Origin: Prevotella sp.
GTDB taxonomy: Bacteria > Bacteroidota > Bacteroidia > Bacteroidales > Bacteroidaceae
Assembly: GCA_022779305.1 (NCBI GenBank)
Contig: JALFSW010000043.1
Location: 1 to 40,175 of the forward strand
Direction: 5' to 3'
DNA: 40,175 bases
Shown: positions 1 to 8,180 of the stretch, piece by piece
Position numbering within the stretch: the first letter of the stretch is position 1
Layout of the letters: every line of letters begins with the position of its first letter
The notes under the pieces: model-generated
Seen by the model: only the letters and a program-made list of their open reading frames with translations
What the model was told of the DNA's origin: nothing
Databases searched by the model: none
Program-made: the position numbers and the translations under genes

Positions 1-138
1 ACAATTTTATGATGAACCTCTGCTCGGCACTCACAGCCTACTGCTTCTTTGACAACAAGCCAGAGGCATTGCCTGTGCATGTGGAAAAGACAAGGCAATT
101 GGAACTGTTTGCATACTAATCTTATCCCGAACTCGCGT
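1..138 (+). mobile_element. 3' end of an insertion sequence (partial, runs off the left edge)
   Basis: Reading + from position 3, an open frame of 38 codons ends at TAA 117-119. Its peptide looks like a transposase C-terminus (NLCSALTAYCFFDNKPEAL, then VHVEKTRQLELFAY). This style of ending, hydrophobic 'NL.SALxAY' then '..QLELF', is known from DDE transposases of Bacteroidetes; IS4- or IS982-like is a guess. After the stop comes about 19 nt that could be the terminal repeat, ending near 138, where the SusC reading frame resumes its family pattern (KKTKD). The element is therefore inserted into the susC homologue in the opposite orientation. The exact right boundary is uncertain by a few bases. 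Confidence 0.55.
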
Positions 139-2298
139 ATCTTTTGTTTTCTTATAGAAATAATCAAGAGATAGCGTTAAACGCTGTTTCAAAAGTGTTG
201 CGTCAAGTCCAAAGTTGATTTGTTCGGTTTGCTCCCATTTAAGCGAAGGGTTTCCTGTGTGGATTTTTACAGCTCCTGAAGTTAAATGTTGGTTGTCTCC
301 ACTTAGGTTGTAACCTGCATTTGACAGCGATACAAGATATTTTGTGTAAGTTGCTTCGTTATCAATTTCATCATTACCATTAATACCCCAGCTTGCACGA
401 AGTTTAAGATCATTAAGCCATGATTGGGTTTTCTGCATAAACTTCTCTGAAGAAACACGCCATCCCGCAGAAAGAGAAGGGAACACACCCGAGTTATTGA
501 TTTTTCCAAAACGTGAAGAAGCATCTCTACGCAGTGTAAAAGCAAGCAAGTATTTTGATGCGTAGGCATAATTCAAACGCATAAACTGAGAAACCATGGA
601 GTAATTACTTCCAATTCCTCGAACAGCTGCAAGACTAGTGATGGTATTGAGATAGCGATAATCTGCTGCCTCGGAAACAAGTCCTTGACCATAACCACCT
701 AAAGATTCTGAATTCAACTTTTTTGCTTCATAACCCAAAAGCGCATTTAGTGAATGATTGCCAAATTCAAGATGATAGTTCATCGTGTTTGTCCATACCC
801 ATTGAAGACTTTGGTAATGATAAGTATCTAGCTCGTTTACATCTACGGCACGACTACTTTCTGTCCATTTAGGAACAAATGTTTTGCTAAATTCATTGTA
901 ATAATTGATACCGACATTGCTTCGAAAAACAAGATTCTTGATGGGTTCTAATTCTAAGTAGATATTTCCAAATACGCGCCAATATTGATGCTTATTCGCT
1001 TTTTGATTATCTTGAAGACGCAGAGGATTGGCTTTATCATTAAGCACGTCAATGTAGCCCCCACCATATCCACCTAGTGAATCATAGGCAGGTTCGGCAG
1101 GATGCATTGCAACAAGTTGTTCTTCTATACCCCCAGATGCTTGATGCTGCGACCAATAATTGATAGCAACACTTTCGCCTATGCGCAGCTTGTTATCGAA
1201 GAACTGAAAATCTGATGTCAAACGTGTATTAAAACGTTGATAATCAGTATTACGCAGCATACCATCTTGATCTATCCAATTCAAAGAAAGAGACGTTGCA
1301 CCCTTATCCGTTCCACGACTTAACGTGAGCGAGTAGTCTTGCATAAGTGCTGTTTTATACATCAAATCCAACCAGTTCGTATTGGCAGCAGTATAGGTTT
1401 GTCCGTTTACACCAACATAATAAGGTGTAGTGGTATTCAATTGTGCTGTTTCGCCTGAACCATAAATCAATGATGTAGGATGAACGCCATAGGTATTTTT
1501 ATAGGCTTGCCAATAGACATCTCCCCATTGATAGGCATCAAGTAGATCGTAGTTGGTTACAAACTGTTGAGCGGTGAGCGATGCTGAAAAATCAACCTTT
1601 GTCTCACCTTTTTTTGCACGCTTCGTTGTGATAATAATCACACCATTGGCAGCTTGTGCGCCATAAATAGATGCAGATGCAGCATCTTTTAAAACCTGAA
1701 TGCTTTCCACGTCGTTACTCGAAAGAATAGACCCTACGCCATCGCGTGTCATCACACCATCTATAACATAAAGTGGCGAAGCATTGTTAATAGTTGTTGT
1801 ACCTCGAATGAGCGTTCCTGTATTGTTCCCTCCAGGCGTACCATCAGTGGTGATGTTCACACCAGCAACACGCCCATTTAAGCTCTGAAGGACGTTACCA
1901 GTGGGTACGTCGGCAATGTCTTTCATTTTGACCACAGCCACAGAACCCGTCAGATCTGCCTTCTTTTCTGCCGTATAACCCGTTACGACTACTTCTGCCA
2001 GTTCTTTGACATTTTCTTTTAACGTTATCTCTAGTGCAGACGCCGCCTTTACTTCTTGACTCATATAACCAATATAAGAAATAACAAGCATGGCTCCGCT
2101 TGATGATTTAAAAGAAAACTTTCCATCAAAATCCGTTGTTGTTCCGTTAGATGTTCCTTTTTGAATAACAGATGCTCCGATGATGGGTTCACCATTGCTA
2201 TCTTTTACACTACCACTGACCAATATTTCTTGAGCCAGTGTTACTGCTGATGTCAAAGAAAAGAGGGTCAGCAGCAAAAGAAATTTAAGTTGCCTCAT
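31..2298 (-). pseudogene. SusC/RagA-family TonB-linked outer membrane receptor, 3'-truncated by an insertion
   Basis: The open frame gives 755 aa; SusC proteins are usually about 1000 or more. In order: signal peptide (residues 1-23, ending LAQ), a carboxypeptidase-regulatory-like domain (about 26-95, GxVxDxxGEPIIGASV pattern), a TonB plug (about 110-225, with QSLNGRVAGVNI and SPLYVIDGV), then beta-barrel sequence to about residue 722 (YFYKKTKD). The last 33 residues are unlike SusC (for example PHAQAMPLACCQ) and are antisense to the insertion-sequence coding frame. About 250-300 barrel residues are missing, so the product should not form a working glycan or peptide importer. A SusD partner would lie to the left, beyond the insertion and out of view. 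Confidence 0.85.
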
Positions 2299-2592
2299 AG
2301 TTTACTGTTTTTAGCTATAAATTCTGATTGTTAATATTGTTGCACTGAATGATATTTTCGGCAAATATAGGATTTCTCTGCATATCAGGCTTTTAATATT
2401 CGTACGAGCCTTGCAACATTTGTTACATGCATCATTTTTACAACACGATGCAAAGAAATTACTATGCGTTTTCCAAATCGAAGTGCAAAAATCTGCGTTA
2501 GTTTTTTCAAGGTAGAAACATAAAAATACCGCAGGTTTGCCTTACAACAGGAATGCTTAGTTTTCAAAAGAGCCATACCAGCAATACAAAAA
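2299..2592. other. Gene-free stretch upstream of susC
   Basis: Apart from the putative susC -7 element this stretch holds nothing I recognise. A 63-codon open frame on the minus strand (2385-2576) has no family features and no convincing start context. Confidence 0.5.
2362..2369 (-). promoter_or_regulatory. Putative -7 element of the susC promoter
   Basis: The minus strand reads TATATTTG, a match to the Bacteroidetes -7 form TAnnTTTG. It implies a start near 2355 and a leader of about 57 nt before the susC ATG. No good -33 TTG was seen at 20 bp, so the call is moderate. Confidence 0.5.
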
Positions 2593-2616
2593 CAGGAGTC
2601 CTTTTGCAGGACTCCC
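2593..2616 (-). terminator. Rho-independent terminator of the small unit beside susC
   Basis: GGAGTCC (2595-2601), a 7-nt loop and GGACTCC (2609-2615) form a perfect 7-bp stem. Read on the minus strand the stem is followed by TGTTTTTG. It sits about 70 bp past the stop of the 45-codon ORF and would end a transcript from the promoter at 2917-2924. Confidence 0.75.
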
Positions 2617-2682
2617 TCTAAGATTAATTAACGTGAGCTCAATGAAATTAAAATAAAGTAATTTGTGTGTCTAATGTTCTCT

Positions 2683-2820
2683 CTACATTGATGCAGGGTT
2701 TCTTTGGGAATAAGCAATATGCAGCAATACCACCAAGCAAATTAACGATAAAATTATCAAAAACACCTGCCAGAAGCCATCCTTGCGTGGTCTCCTGACT
2801 ATTGCCTTGAATATTGCCAT
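2683..2820 (-). CDS. Small single-pass membrane protein (45 aa), unknown function
   Basis: I do not recognise this gene. The product starts MAIFKAIVRRPRKDGFW, so a positively charged N-terminus precedes one hydrophobic segment of about 20 residues (FLIILSLICLVVLLHIAY), then a short polar tail. An in-frame ATG at 2940 would give 85 aa, but the likely transcription start near 2910 lies inside that longer frame, so the ATG at 2820 is preferred. There is no clear ribosome binding site, as is usual in this phylum. It lies between ppdK and susC but has its own promoter and terminator. It could be a small envelope protein or a toxin-like peptide, or the RNA itself may be the product. Confidence 0.5.
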   Translation of the reverse strand: MAIFKAIVRRPRKDGFWQVFLIILSLICLVVLLHIAYSQRNPASM

Positions 2821-2855
2821 AATCGTCTGTCGTTTATAAATTCTTTCATATCGTT

Positions 2856-2907
2856 GGTAAGTCTGTGGTAAGTCGCCCTGTCGCCTATGGTGTAAGTTTT
2901 GGTAAGT
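2856..2907 (-). repeat. Phased heptamer repeats (ACTTACC on the minus strand)
   Basis: On the + strand GGTAAGT occurs at 2856-2862, 2867-2873 and 2901-2907, with a variant TGTAAGT at 2891-2897. Spacings are 11, 24 and 10 bp, near whole helical turns. The repeats lie in the predicted 5' leader of the 45-codon ORF, just downstream of its promoter, so they could be an operator or an RNA-binding motif. Confidence 0.55.
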
Positions 2908-2916
2908 TTGGGCGTT

Positions 2917-2943
2917 CAAAAGTACACGGAAAGTGTGCACAAA
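2917..2943 (-). promoter_or_regulatory. Promoter of the small unit between ppdK and susC
   Basis: The minus strand has TACTTTTG (complement of 2917-2924), a full TAnnTTTG match, with a TTTG (complement of 2940-2943) only 15 bp upstream, shorter than the usual 19-21. The predicted start is near 2910, giving a transcript of about 315 nt to the terminator. Confidence 0.5.
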
Positions 2944-2966
2944 TGCACATCCGATTCTTTACTAAA

Positions 2967-3007
2967 TTAGGCCGTAACCCTTGTTTTACCAAGAAGTTAC
3001 AGCCTAA
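2967..3007 (-). terminator. Hairpin terminator downstream of ppdK
   Basis: Arms 2967-2978 and 2996-3007 pair over 12 positions with one mismatch. The hairpin starts 27 bp after the ppdK stop. The sequence that follows on the minus strand is only mildly T-rich, so termination may be partial. Confidence 0.55.
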
Positions 3008-3033
3008 CTGCCTATATATCAACTAATTCTATC

Positions 3034-5754
3034 TTAATTCTCAAGGGTTGCCTGCGCCGCTGCAAGGCGTGCAATTGGCACCCGGAAAGGAGAACAGCTA
3101 ACATAATTCAAACCAACTTTGTCACAGAAGGCTACGCTTGATGGCTCGCCACCATGTTCGCCACAGATACCGCATTTGAGGTCTGGACGCACCTTGCGAC
3201 CATTCTTCACAGCCATTTCCACCAACTGTCCTACACCATTTTGGTCGAGAACTTGGAATGGGTCTACACGGAGAATCTTTTTCTCAAGATATACTGGCAA
3301 GAAGGTTGCAATATCATCGCGAGAATAACCGAAAGTCATTTGCGTCAAGTCATTGGTTCCAAAGCTGAAATATTCTGCACTGCTTGCAATCTTTGCAGCT
3401 GTAAGAGCTGCACGTGGAATTTCAATCATCGTACCAACTTTAAATTCCACCTCAATACCTTCTTCTTCAAAGACTTCTTTTGCAGTTGCACGAATGACTG
3501 CTTCTTGGTTTTTAAACTCATAAAGAATACCAATAAGTGGCACCATGATTTCTGGTTTAGGATCAAGTCCTTGCTTCTTCAAGTCGCAAGCTGCGCTAAG
3601 GATAGCACGTGTTTGCATTGCTGTGATTTCAGGATAAGTGTTACCCAAACGACAGCCACGATGACCGAGCATTGGGTTGGCTTCGCTCAAACTTGCTACA
3701 CGACGCTTGATATCAGCAACAGTGATACCCATTTGGTCAGCCATTTCTTGTTGTCCCTTGCTGTCGTGTGGCACGAACTCATGCAAAGGTGGATCAAGCA
3801 AGCGAATGTTCACAGGATAACCATCCATCGCTTTGAAGATACCAATGAAGTCAGCCTTTTGGTAAGGTAAAAGTTTTGCCAAAGCCTTCTTGCGTCCTTC
3901 TTCATCAGGAGCAAGGATCATTTCACGCATTGCCACAATCTTTTCTGCCTCAAAGAACATGTGTTCTGTACGACAAAGCCCGATACCAACTGCGCCGAAA
4001 TTTCTTGCAACACTTGCATCGTTTGGCGTATCGGCATTGGTTCTCACCTTCAAGCGTGAATATTTTTCGCAAAGGTTCATCAGTTTTGCAAAATCGCCAC
4101 TGAGTTCGGCTGCTTGCGTTGGAATTTCTCCTTTATAAACATCACCAGTTGTACCATTAAGCGAAATGAAGTCTCCTTCTTTGAGTGTAACGCCTTCAAC
4201 TTCAACAGTCTTTTTCTTATAGTCAATATTCAAGGCGCCTGCACCACTTACACAGCATTTGCCCATACCACGAGCAACCACAGCCGCATGAGAGGTCATA
4301 CCTCCACGAGCCGTTAAAATGCCTTCGGCAGCTGCCATACCTGCAAGATCTTCTGGAGAAGTTTCTATGCGCACAAGCACAACTTTGTTGCCATCAGCTG
4401 CCCATTTTGCAGCATCTTCTGCAAAGAAAACTATCTGTCCGCAAGCCGCACCAGGAGAAGCTGGCAAACCACGTGTGAGACTTTTGGCTTTCTTCAACAT
4501 GTTCTTATCAAAAACTGGGTGAAGAAGTTCGTCGAGTTTCTGTGGGTCGCAGCGTTTGATGGCTGTCTTCTCATCGATCATTCCTTGTTCCAAAAGATCC
4601 ATAGCAATTTTCACCATTGCCGCACCCGTTCGTTTACCATTACGTGTTTGGAGGAACCAGAGCTTTCCTTCCTGGACAGTGAACTCCATGTCTTGCATAT
4701 CGGCATAATGGTTTTCAAGTTTCGTCTGAAGTGCATCAAGCTCACGATAAATCTCTGGCATAGCTTCTTCCATAGAAGGAAAATTCTTTGCACGATCTTC
4801 TTCGCTCACACCTTGCAATGCAGCCCAACGACGTGAGCCTTCAAGTGTGATTTGCTGTGGAGTACGAATACCCGCCACCACATCTTCACCTTGTGCATTA
4901 ACAAGCCATTCTCCATTAAACAAGTCCTCGCCTGAAGCTGCGTCACGACTAAAGCATACACCCGTTGCCGAAGTGTCGCCCATGTTTCCGAAGACCATTG
5001 CTTGCACGTTCACAGCAGTACCCCATTCTTGAGGAATACCCTCCATCTTGCGATAAAGAATAGCACGTTCGTTCATCCAAGAATCAAATACAGAACAGAT
5101 TGCGCCCCATAGTTGTTCCATCGGATCGGTTGGGAAATCTTTTCCTGTTTGGGCTTTAATAGCTTTTTTGAAGTCGGCTACAAGTTGCTTCAAGTCATCA
5201 ACAGTCATCTCGTTATCGAGTGTTATTCCCTTGCGCTCTTTCAGTTCTTCTATGATTGCTTCAAACGGATCGATGTCTTCCTTATTAACAGGCTTCATAC
5301 CGAGCACTACATCGCCATACATTTGAACAAATCGGCGATAGCTATCGAAAGCGAAACGTTCGTTACCCGATTTCTTTGCCAAACCTTCTACAACTGTATC
5401 GTTGAGTCCGAGGTTAAGAATGGTATCCATCATACCTGGCATTGACGCACGCGCACCAGAACGCACACTTACCAACAATGGATTGGTTGGGTCACCAAAC
5501 TTTGCATCCATCAAACTTTCTACGTGTTTCACACTCTTCACAACTTCATCGTGAAGAAGCTCAACTACCTTATTGCGTCCTAACTGAAAGAACTCATTAC
5601 ATACATCAGTCGTTATTGTAAATCCTGGAGGAACAGGAACCCCTATCAAATTCATTTCAGCCAGATTAGCACCCTTGCCTCCCAAGAGGTTTCGCATATC
5701 CGCTTTACCTTCAGCTTGTCCGTTACCGAAAGTATAAACTCTTTTTACACTCAT
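3034..5754 (-). CDS. ppdK: Pyruvate, phosphate dikinase
   Basis: This enzyme interconverts pyruvate, ATP and Pi with PEP, AMP and PPi in the cytoplasm, and in anaerobes it often runs in the glycolytic, ATP-forming direction. The 906-aa length is normal. The N-terminal nucleotide-binding domain shows NLLGGKGANLAEM (22-34) and PVPPGFTITT. The swivelling phosphohistidine domain has GGMTSHAAVVARGMG with the phosphorylated His at about residue 489. The C-terminal PEP/pyruvate barrel ends with CGICGEHGGEPSSVAFC, whose second Cys (about 864) matches the catalytic Cys of the family. It is a single-gene unit with a perfect promoter upstream and a hairpin downstream, and is divergent from rlmD. Confidence 0.97.
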   Translation of the reverse strand: MSVKRVYTFGNGQAEGKADMRNLLGGKGANLAEMNLIGVPVPPGFTITTDVCNEFFQLGRNKVVELLHDEVVKSVKHVESLMDAKFGDPTNPLLVSVRSGARASMPGMMDTILNLGLNDTVVEGLAKKSGNERFAFDSYRRFVQMYGDVVLGMKPVNKEDIDPFEAIIEELKERKGITLDNEMTVDDLKQLVADFKKAIKAQTGKDFPTDPMEQLWGAICSVFDSWMNERAILYRKMEGIPQEWGTAVNVQAMVFGNMGDTSATGVCFSRDAASGEDLFNGEWLVNAQGEDVVAGIRTPQQITLEGSRRWAALQGVSEEDRAKNFPSMEEAMPEIYRELDALQTKLENHYADMQDMEFTVQEGKLWFLQTRNGKRTGAAMVKIAMDLLEQGMIDEKTAIKRCDPQKLDELLHPVFDKNMLKKAKSLTRGLPASPGAACGQIVFFAEDAAKWAADGNKVVLVRIETSPEDLAGMAAAEGILTARGGMTSHAAVVARGMGKCCVSGAGALNIDYKKKTVEVEGVTLKEGDFISLNGTTGDVYKGEIPTQAAELSGDFAKLMNLCEKYSRLKVRTNADTPNDASVARNFGAVGIGLCRTEHMFFEAEKIVAMREMILAPDEEGRKKALAKLLPYQKADFIGIFKAMDGYPVNIRLLDPPLHEFVPHDSKGQQEMADQMGITVADIKRRVASLSEANPMLGHRGCRLGNTYPEITAMQTRAILSAACDLKKQGLDPKPEIMVPLIGILYEFKNQEAVIRATAKEVFEEEGIEVEFKVGTMIEIPRAALTAAKIASSAEYFSFGTNDLTQMTFGYSRDDIATFLPVYLEKKILRVDPFQVLDQNGVGQLVEMAVKNGRKVRPDLKCGICGEHGGEPSSVAFCDKVGLNYVSCSPFRVPIARLAAAQATLEN

Positions 5755-5797
5755 TTTTAATTTTCTTTATTAATAATTTAGTTATTCCTTTATTGTG

Positions 5798-5829
5798 CAA
5801 ATATAATAAAAATCTACGAGTAGAACAAA
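5798..5829 (-). promoter_or_regulatory. ppdK promoter
   Basis: The minus strand reads TTTG (complement of 5826-5829), 20 bp, then TATATTTG (complement of 5798-5805). Both elements and the spacing fit the Bacteroidetes housekeeping promoter. The start is expected near 5791, about 37 nt before the ATG at 5754. Confidence 0.75.
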
Positions 5830-5921
5830 TTTCTGATAGATTATTGTAAACATTTCATTATTATTTCCTGCTAACTGCCATTTTTTTGATTTATAAATAC
5901 ATTTTTTAGCCAAGAATAGAT

Positions 5922-5929
5922 TAACTTTG
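5922..5929 (+). promoter_or_regulatory. rlmD promoter (-7 element)
   Basis: TAACTTTG matches TAnnTTTG. Its end lies only 16 bp before the rlmD ATG at 5946, which implies a leader of about 10 nt, too short for a Shine-Dalgarno site. The -33 region is a T-rich run at 5902-5907. Confidence 0.65.
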
Positions 5930-5945
5930 CACCAAACATTACGAA

Positions 5946-7376
5946 ATGAGTAGAAAAAGAAAGCCCTTACCAATATTAGAAAACGTCGAAATTAAAGCAG
6001 TTGCAGCCGAGGGGAAATGCGTTGCTCATGTAGACGACATGGTGGTGTTCGTTCCTTTTGTCGTTCCTGGCGACATTGTTGACCTACAAGTAAAGAAAAA
6101 GCGACGCAATTATTGCGAAGCAATGGTCGTACGCTTCATTACTTACAGCGAAAAAAGAGTGCAACCCAAGTGTTCACATTTTGGTGTTTGTGGCGGATGC
6201 AAATGGCAAAATCTTCCTTACGAAGAACAACTAAAAGCCAAACAACAACAAGTTTACGACCAACTCCATCGCATTGGTAAGGTGGAGCTGCCCGAATTTC
6301 TACCCATCATGGGGTCGGTTAAAACAGAAGAATACCGCAACAAACTTGAATTTGCATGTGCCAACAAACGATGGTACACCAAAGAAGAATTAGAAGCACT
6401 CCCAGAAGGTATCGGACTTTCAGAAGGTGCGATTGGTTTCCACATCACAGGCGCATTTGATAAGGTTTATCCTATCGAGAAATGTTACCTCATGGATGAT
6501 TTTTGCAACAAAGTACGCAATGCTATCAGAGATTATGCAAAAACTAATGCACTTTCTTTTTATGACATACGTGCACAACACGGACTACTCCGTGATCTTA
6601 TGATACGCAATTCTAATTCGGGAGAATGGATGCTTTTGGTGCAGTTTCATTACGATAAAGAGGGCGATGAGGAACGTGCACAAGCCTTGATGCAATTCAT
6701 TGCAGATACTTTCCCTGAAATCACAGCATTGCTCTTTGTAGACAATCAGAAAGGAAATGACACTTACGGAGACTTAGATCTCCAACTTTTCAAAGGGAAA
6801 GACCACATCTTTGAACTAATGGAGGATCTTCATTTCAAAGTAGGAGCTAAGAGTTTTTATCAAACCAATACGGAACAAGCACTTCATTTATATGATGTTG
6901 CCCGCAAATTTGCCAACCTAACAGGCAAGGAACTTGTCTATGATCTCTATACAGGCACAGGAACAATTGCCAACTTCGTTGCTCGAAAGGCTAAAAAAGT
7001 AATCGGCATAGAGTATGTGCCTGAGGCAATAGAAGACGCCAAGATTAATTCTGAAATCAACAAGATAAACAACACTTTGTTTTATGCAGGAGATATGAAA
7101 GACATCTTGACAACCGATTTCATCAAAGAACATGGTCGTCCAGATGTAATCATCACCGATCCACCACGCGCAGGTATGCACGAAGACGTGATAAACGTTA
7201 TCCTCGCTGCCGCACCCGATAGAATTGTTTACGTTAGTTGTAATCCTGCAACGCAAGCTCGCGATCTCGCTTTATTAGACACACAATATAAAGTGGAAGC
7301 AGTTCAACCAGTAGACATGTTTCCACATACGCCCCACGTTGAAAACGTAGTATTGCTAAAGAAAAGAACTCCCTAA
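5946..7376 (+). CDS. rlmD: 23S rRNA (uracil-C5)-methyltransferase, RlmD/RumA type
   Basis: The protein transfers methyl from S-adenosylmethionine to C5 of a uridine in 23S rRNA; whether the target is U1939 or another site cannot be told from sequence. A TRAM RNA-binding domain covers about residues 8-65. Iron-sulfur ligands are C76, C82, C85 and C180. The SAM fold shows YDLYTGTGTIANF, DPPRAGMHEDV follows, and the nucleophile is the Cys in VYVSCNPATQARDL (C432). The 476-aa length is typical. The gene is monocistronic and ends at a strong bidirectional terminator shared with yebC. A TrmA-type tRNA specificity is less likely because of the TRAM and cluster domains. Confidence 0.92.
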   Translation: MSRKRKPLPILENVEIKAVAAEGKCVAHVDDMVVFVPFVVPGDIVDLQVKKKRRNYCEAMVVRFITYSEKRVQPKCSHFGVCGGCKWQNLPYEEQLKAKQQQVYDQLHRIGKVELPEFLPIMGSVKTEEYRNKLEFACANKRWYTKEELEALPEGIGLSEGAIGFHITGAFDKVYPIEKCYLMDDFCNKVRNAIRDYAKTNALSFYDIRAQHGLLRDLMIRNSNSGEWMLLVQFHYDKEGDEERAQALMQFIADTFPEITALLFVDNQKGNDTYGDLDLQLFKGKDHIFELMEDLHFKVGAKSFYQTNTEQALHLYDVARKFANLTGKELVYDLYTGTGTIANFVARKAKKVIGIEYVPEAIEDAKINSEINKINNTLFYAGDMKDILTTDFIKEHGRPDVIITDPPRAGMHEDVINVILAAAPDRIVYVSCNPATQARDLALLDTQYKVEAVQPVDMFPHTPHVENVVLLKKRTP

Positions 7377-7388
7377 ATTTTGTTCTAA

Positions 7389-7434
7389 CAAAAAAAATGA
7401 GTTAAAGTCAAGAAAGACTTCAACTCATTTTTTA
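7389..7434. terminator. Bidirectional terminator between rlmD and yebC
   Basis: Arms 7397-7409 and 7416-7428 form 13 positions with one mismatch around a 6-nt loop. An A-run on the left and a T-run on the right serve both converging genes. Confidence 0.85.
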
Positions 7435-7438
7435 TAGC

Positions 7439-8167
7439 CTATTCAGCTGGTTTCATGTTGGTATAGACATTTTGAACATCATCAAAATCTTCAAGTTTGT
7501 CTATCATTTTTTCTATTACTTCTCGCTGTTCCTGTGTCACTTCTTTTAAGTCATTAGGAATGCGTGTAAACTCTGCTGAAGTAATCTCAAAGCCATTGTC
7601 TTCTAAGTGTTTTTGAATTTCACCAAAGCTCGTAGGCTCACCATAGATGGTGATTTCGCCTTCTTCTTCGTCCAAATCGTATTCATCTTCTACACCATAA
7701 TCTATCAAATCAAGTATCAATTCTTCCATATCAATACCTTCTTTGATTTTAAAAGTAAAGACCGCTTTATGATCAAAAAGGAATGCTAATGAACCTTGCG
7801 TACCCAATGTGCCATTGAATTTATTAAATACAGAACGCACATCTCCCACAGTCCTTGTGGTGTTATCGGTCAGTGTGTCCACAAAAATAGCAATCCCATG
7901 AGGTCCATAACCTTCATAAGGCACTTCTTTGTAATCGCTTGTATCCTTGCCCATTGCGTTTTTAATAGCACGCTGAATATTGTCTTTGGGCATATTTTCA
8001 CGTTTGCAAGTGGCAATGATGGCACGCAGACGTGGATTGGTCTCTGGTTCTGGACCGCCAGCTTTCACTGCAATGGCAATTTCTTTCCCGAGTTTGGTAA
8101 ATGTTCGAGCCATGTGGCCCCATCTCTTCAGCTTTGCAGCTTTTCGATATTCAAATGCTCTTCCCAT
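7439..8167 (-). CDS. yebC: YebC/PmpR family protein
   Basis: YebC proteins were long listed as transcription regulators; later work ties the family to relief of ribosome stalling during translation, so a cytoplasmic role at the ribosome is plausible. The 242-aa product shows the family N-terminus (RKAAKLKRWGHMARTFTKLGKEI), the conserved TNPRLRAII, KRENMPKDNIQRAIKNAMG and YEGYGPHGIAIFV, then the acidic last domain (DEYDLDEEEGEITIYGEP). It begins 13 bp past pheT on the same strand and is probably cotranscribed with it, which also points to a translation-linked job. Confidence 0.93.
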   Translation of the reverse strand: MGRAFEYRKAAKLKRWGHMARTFTKLGKEIAIAVKAGGPEPETNPRLRAIIATCKRENMPKDNIQRAIKNAMGKDTSDYKEVPYEGYGPHGIAIFVDTLTDNTTRTVGDVRSVFNKFNGTLGTQGSLAFLFDHKAVFTFKIKEGIDMEELILDLIDYGVEDEYDLDEEEGEITIYGEPTSFGEIQKHLEDNGFEITSAEFTRIPNDLKEVTQEQREVIEKMIDKLEDFDDVQNVYTNMKPAE

Positions 8168-8180
8168 AAGAGTTTATCTT

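Noticed and set aside
2385..2576. 63-codon minus-strand ORF upstream of susC
   Set aside because: It overlaps the predicted susC promoter region, lies past the terminator at 2593, and has no recognisable features.
3154..3870. 238-codon + strand ORF and other frames antisense to ppdK
   Set aside because: They are antisense shadows of a strongly conserved gene, without family motifs or promoters.
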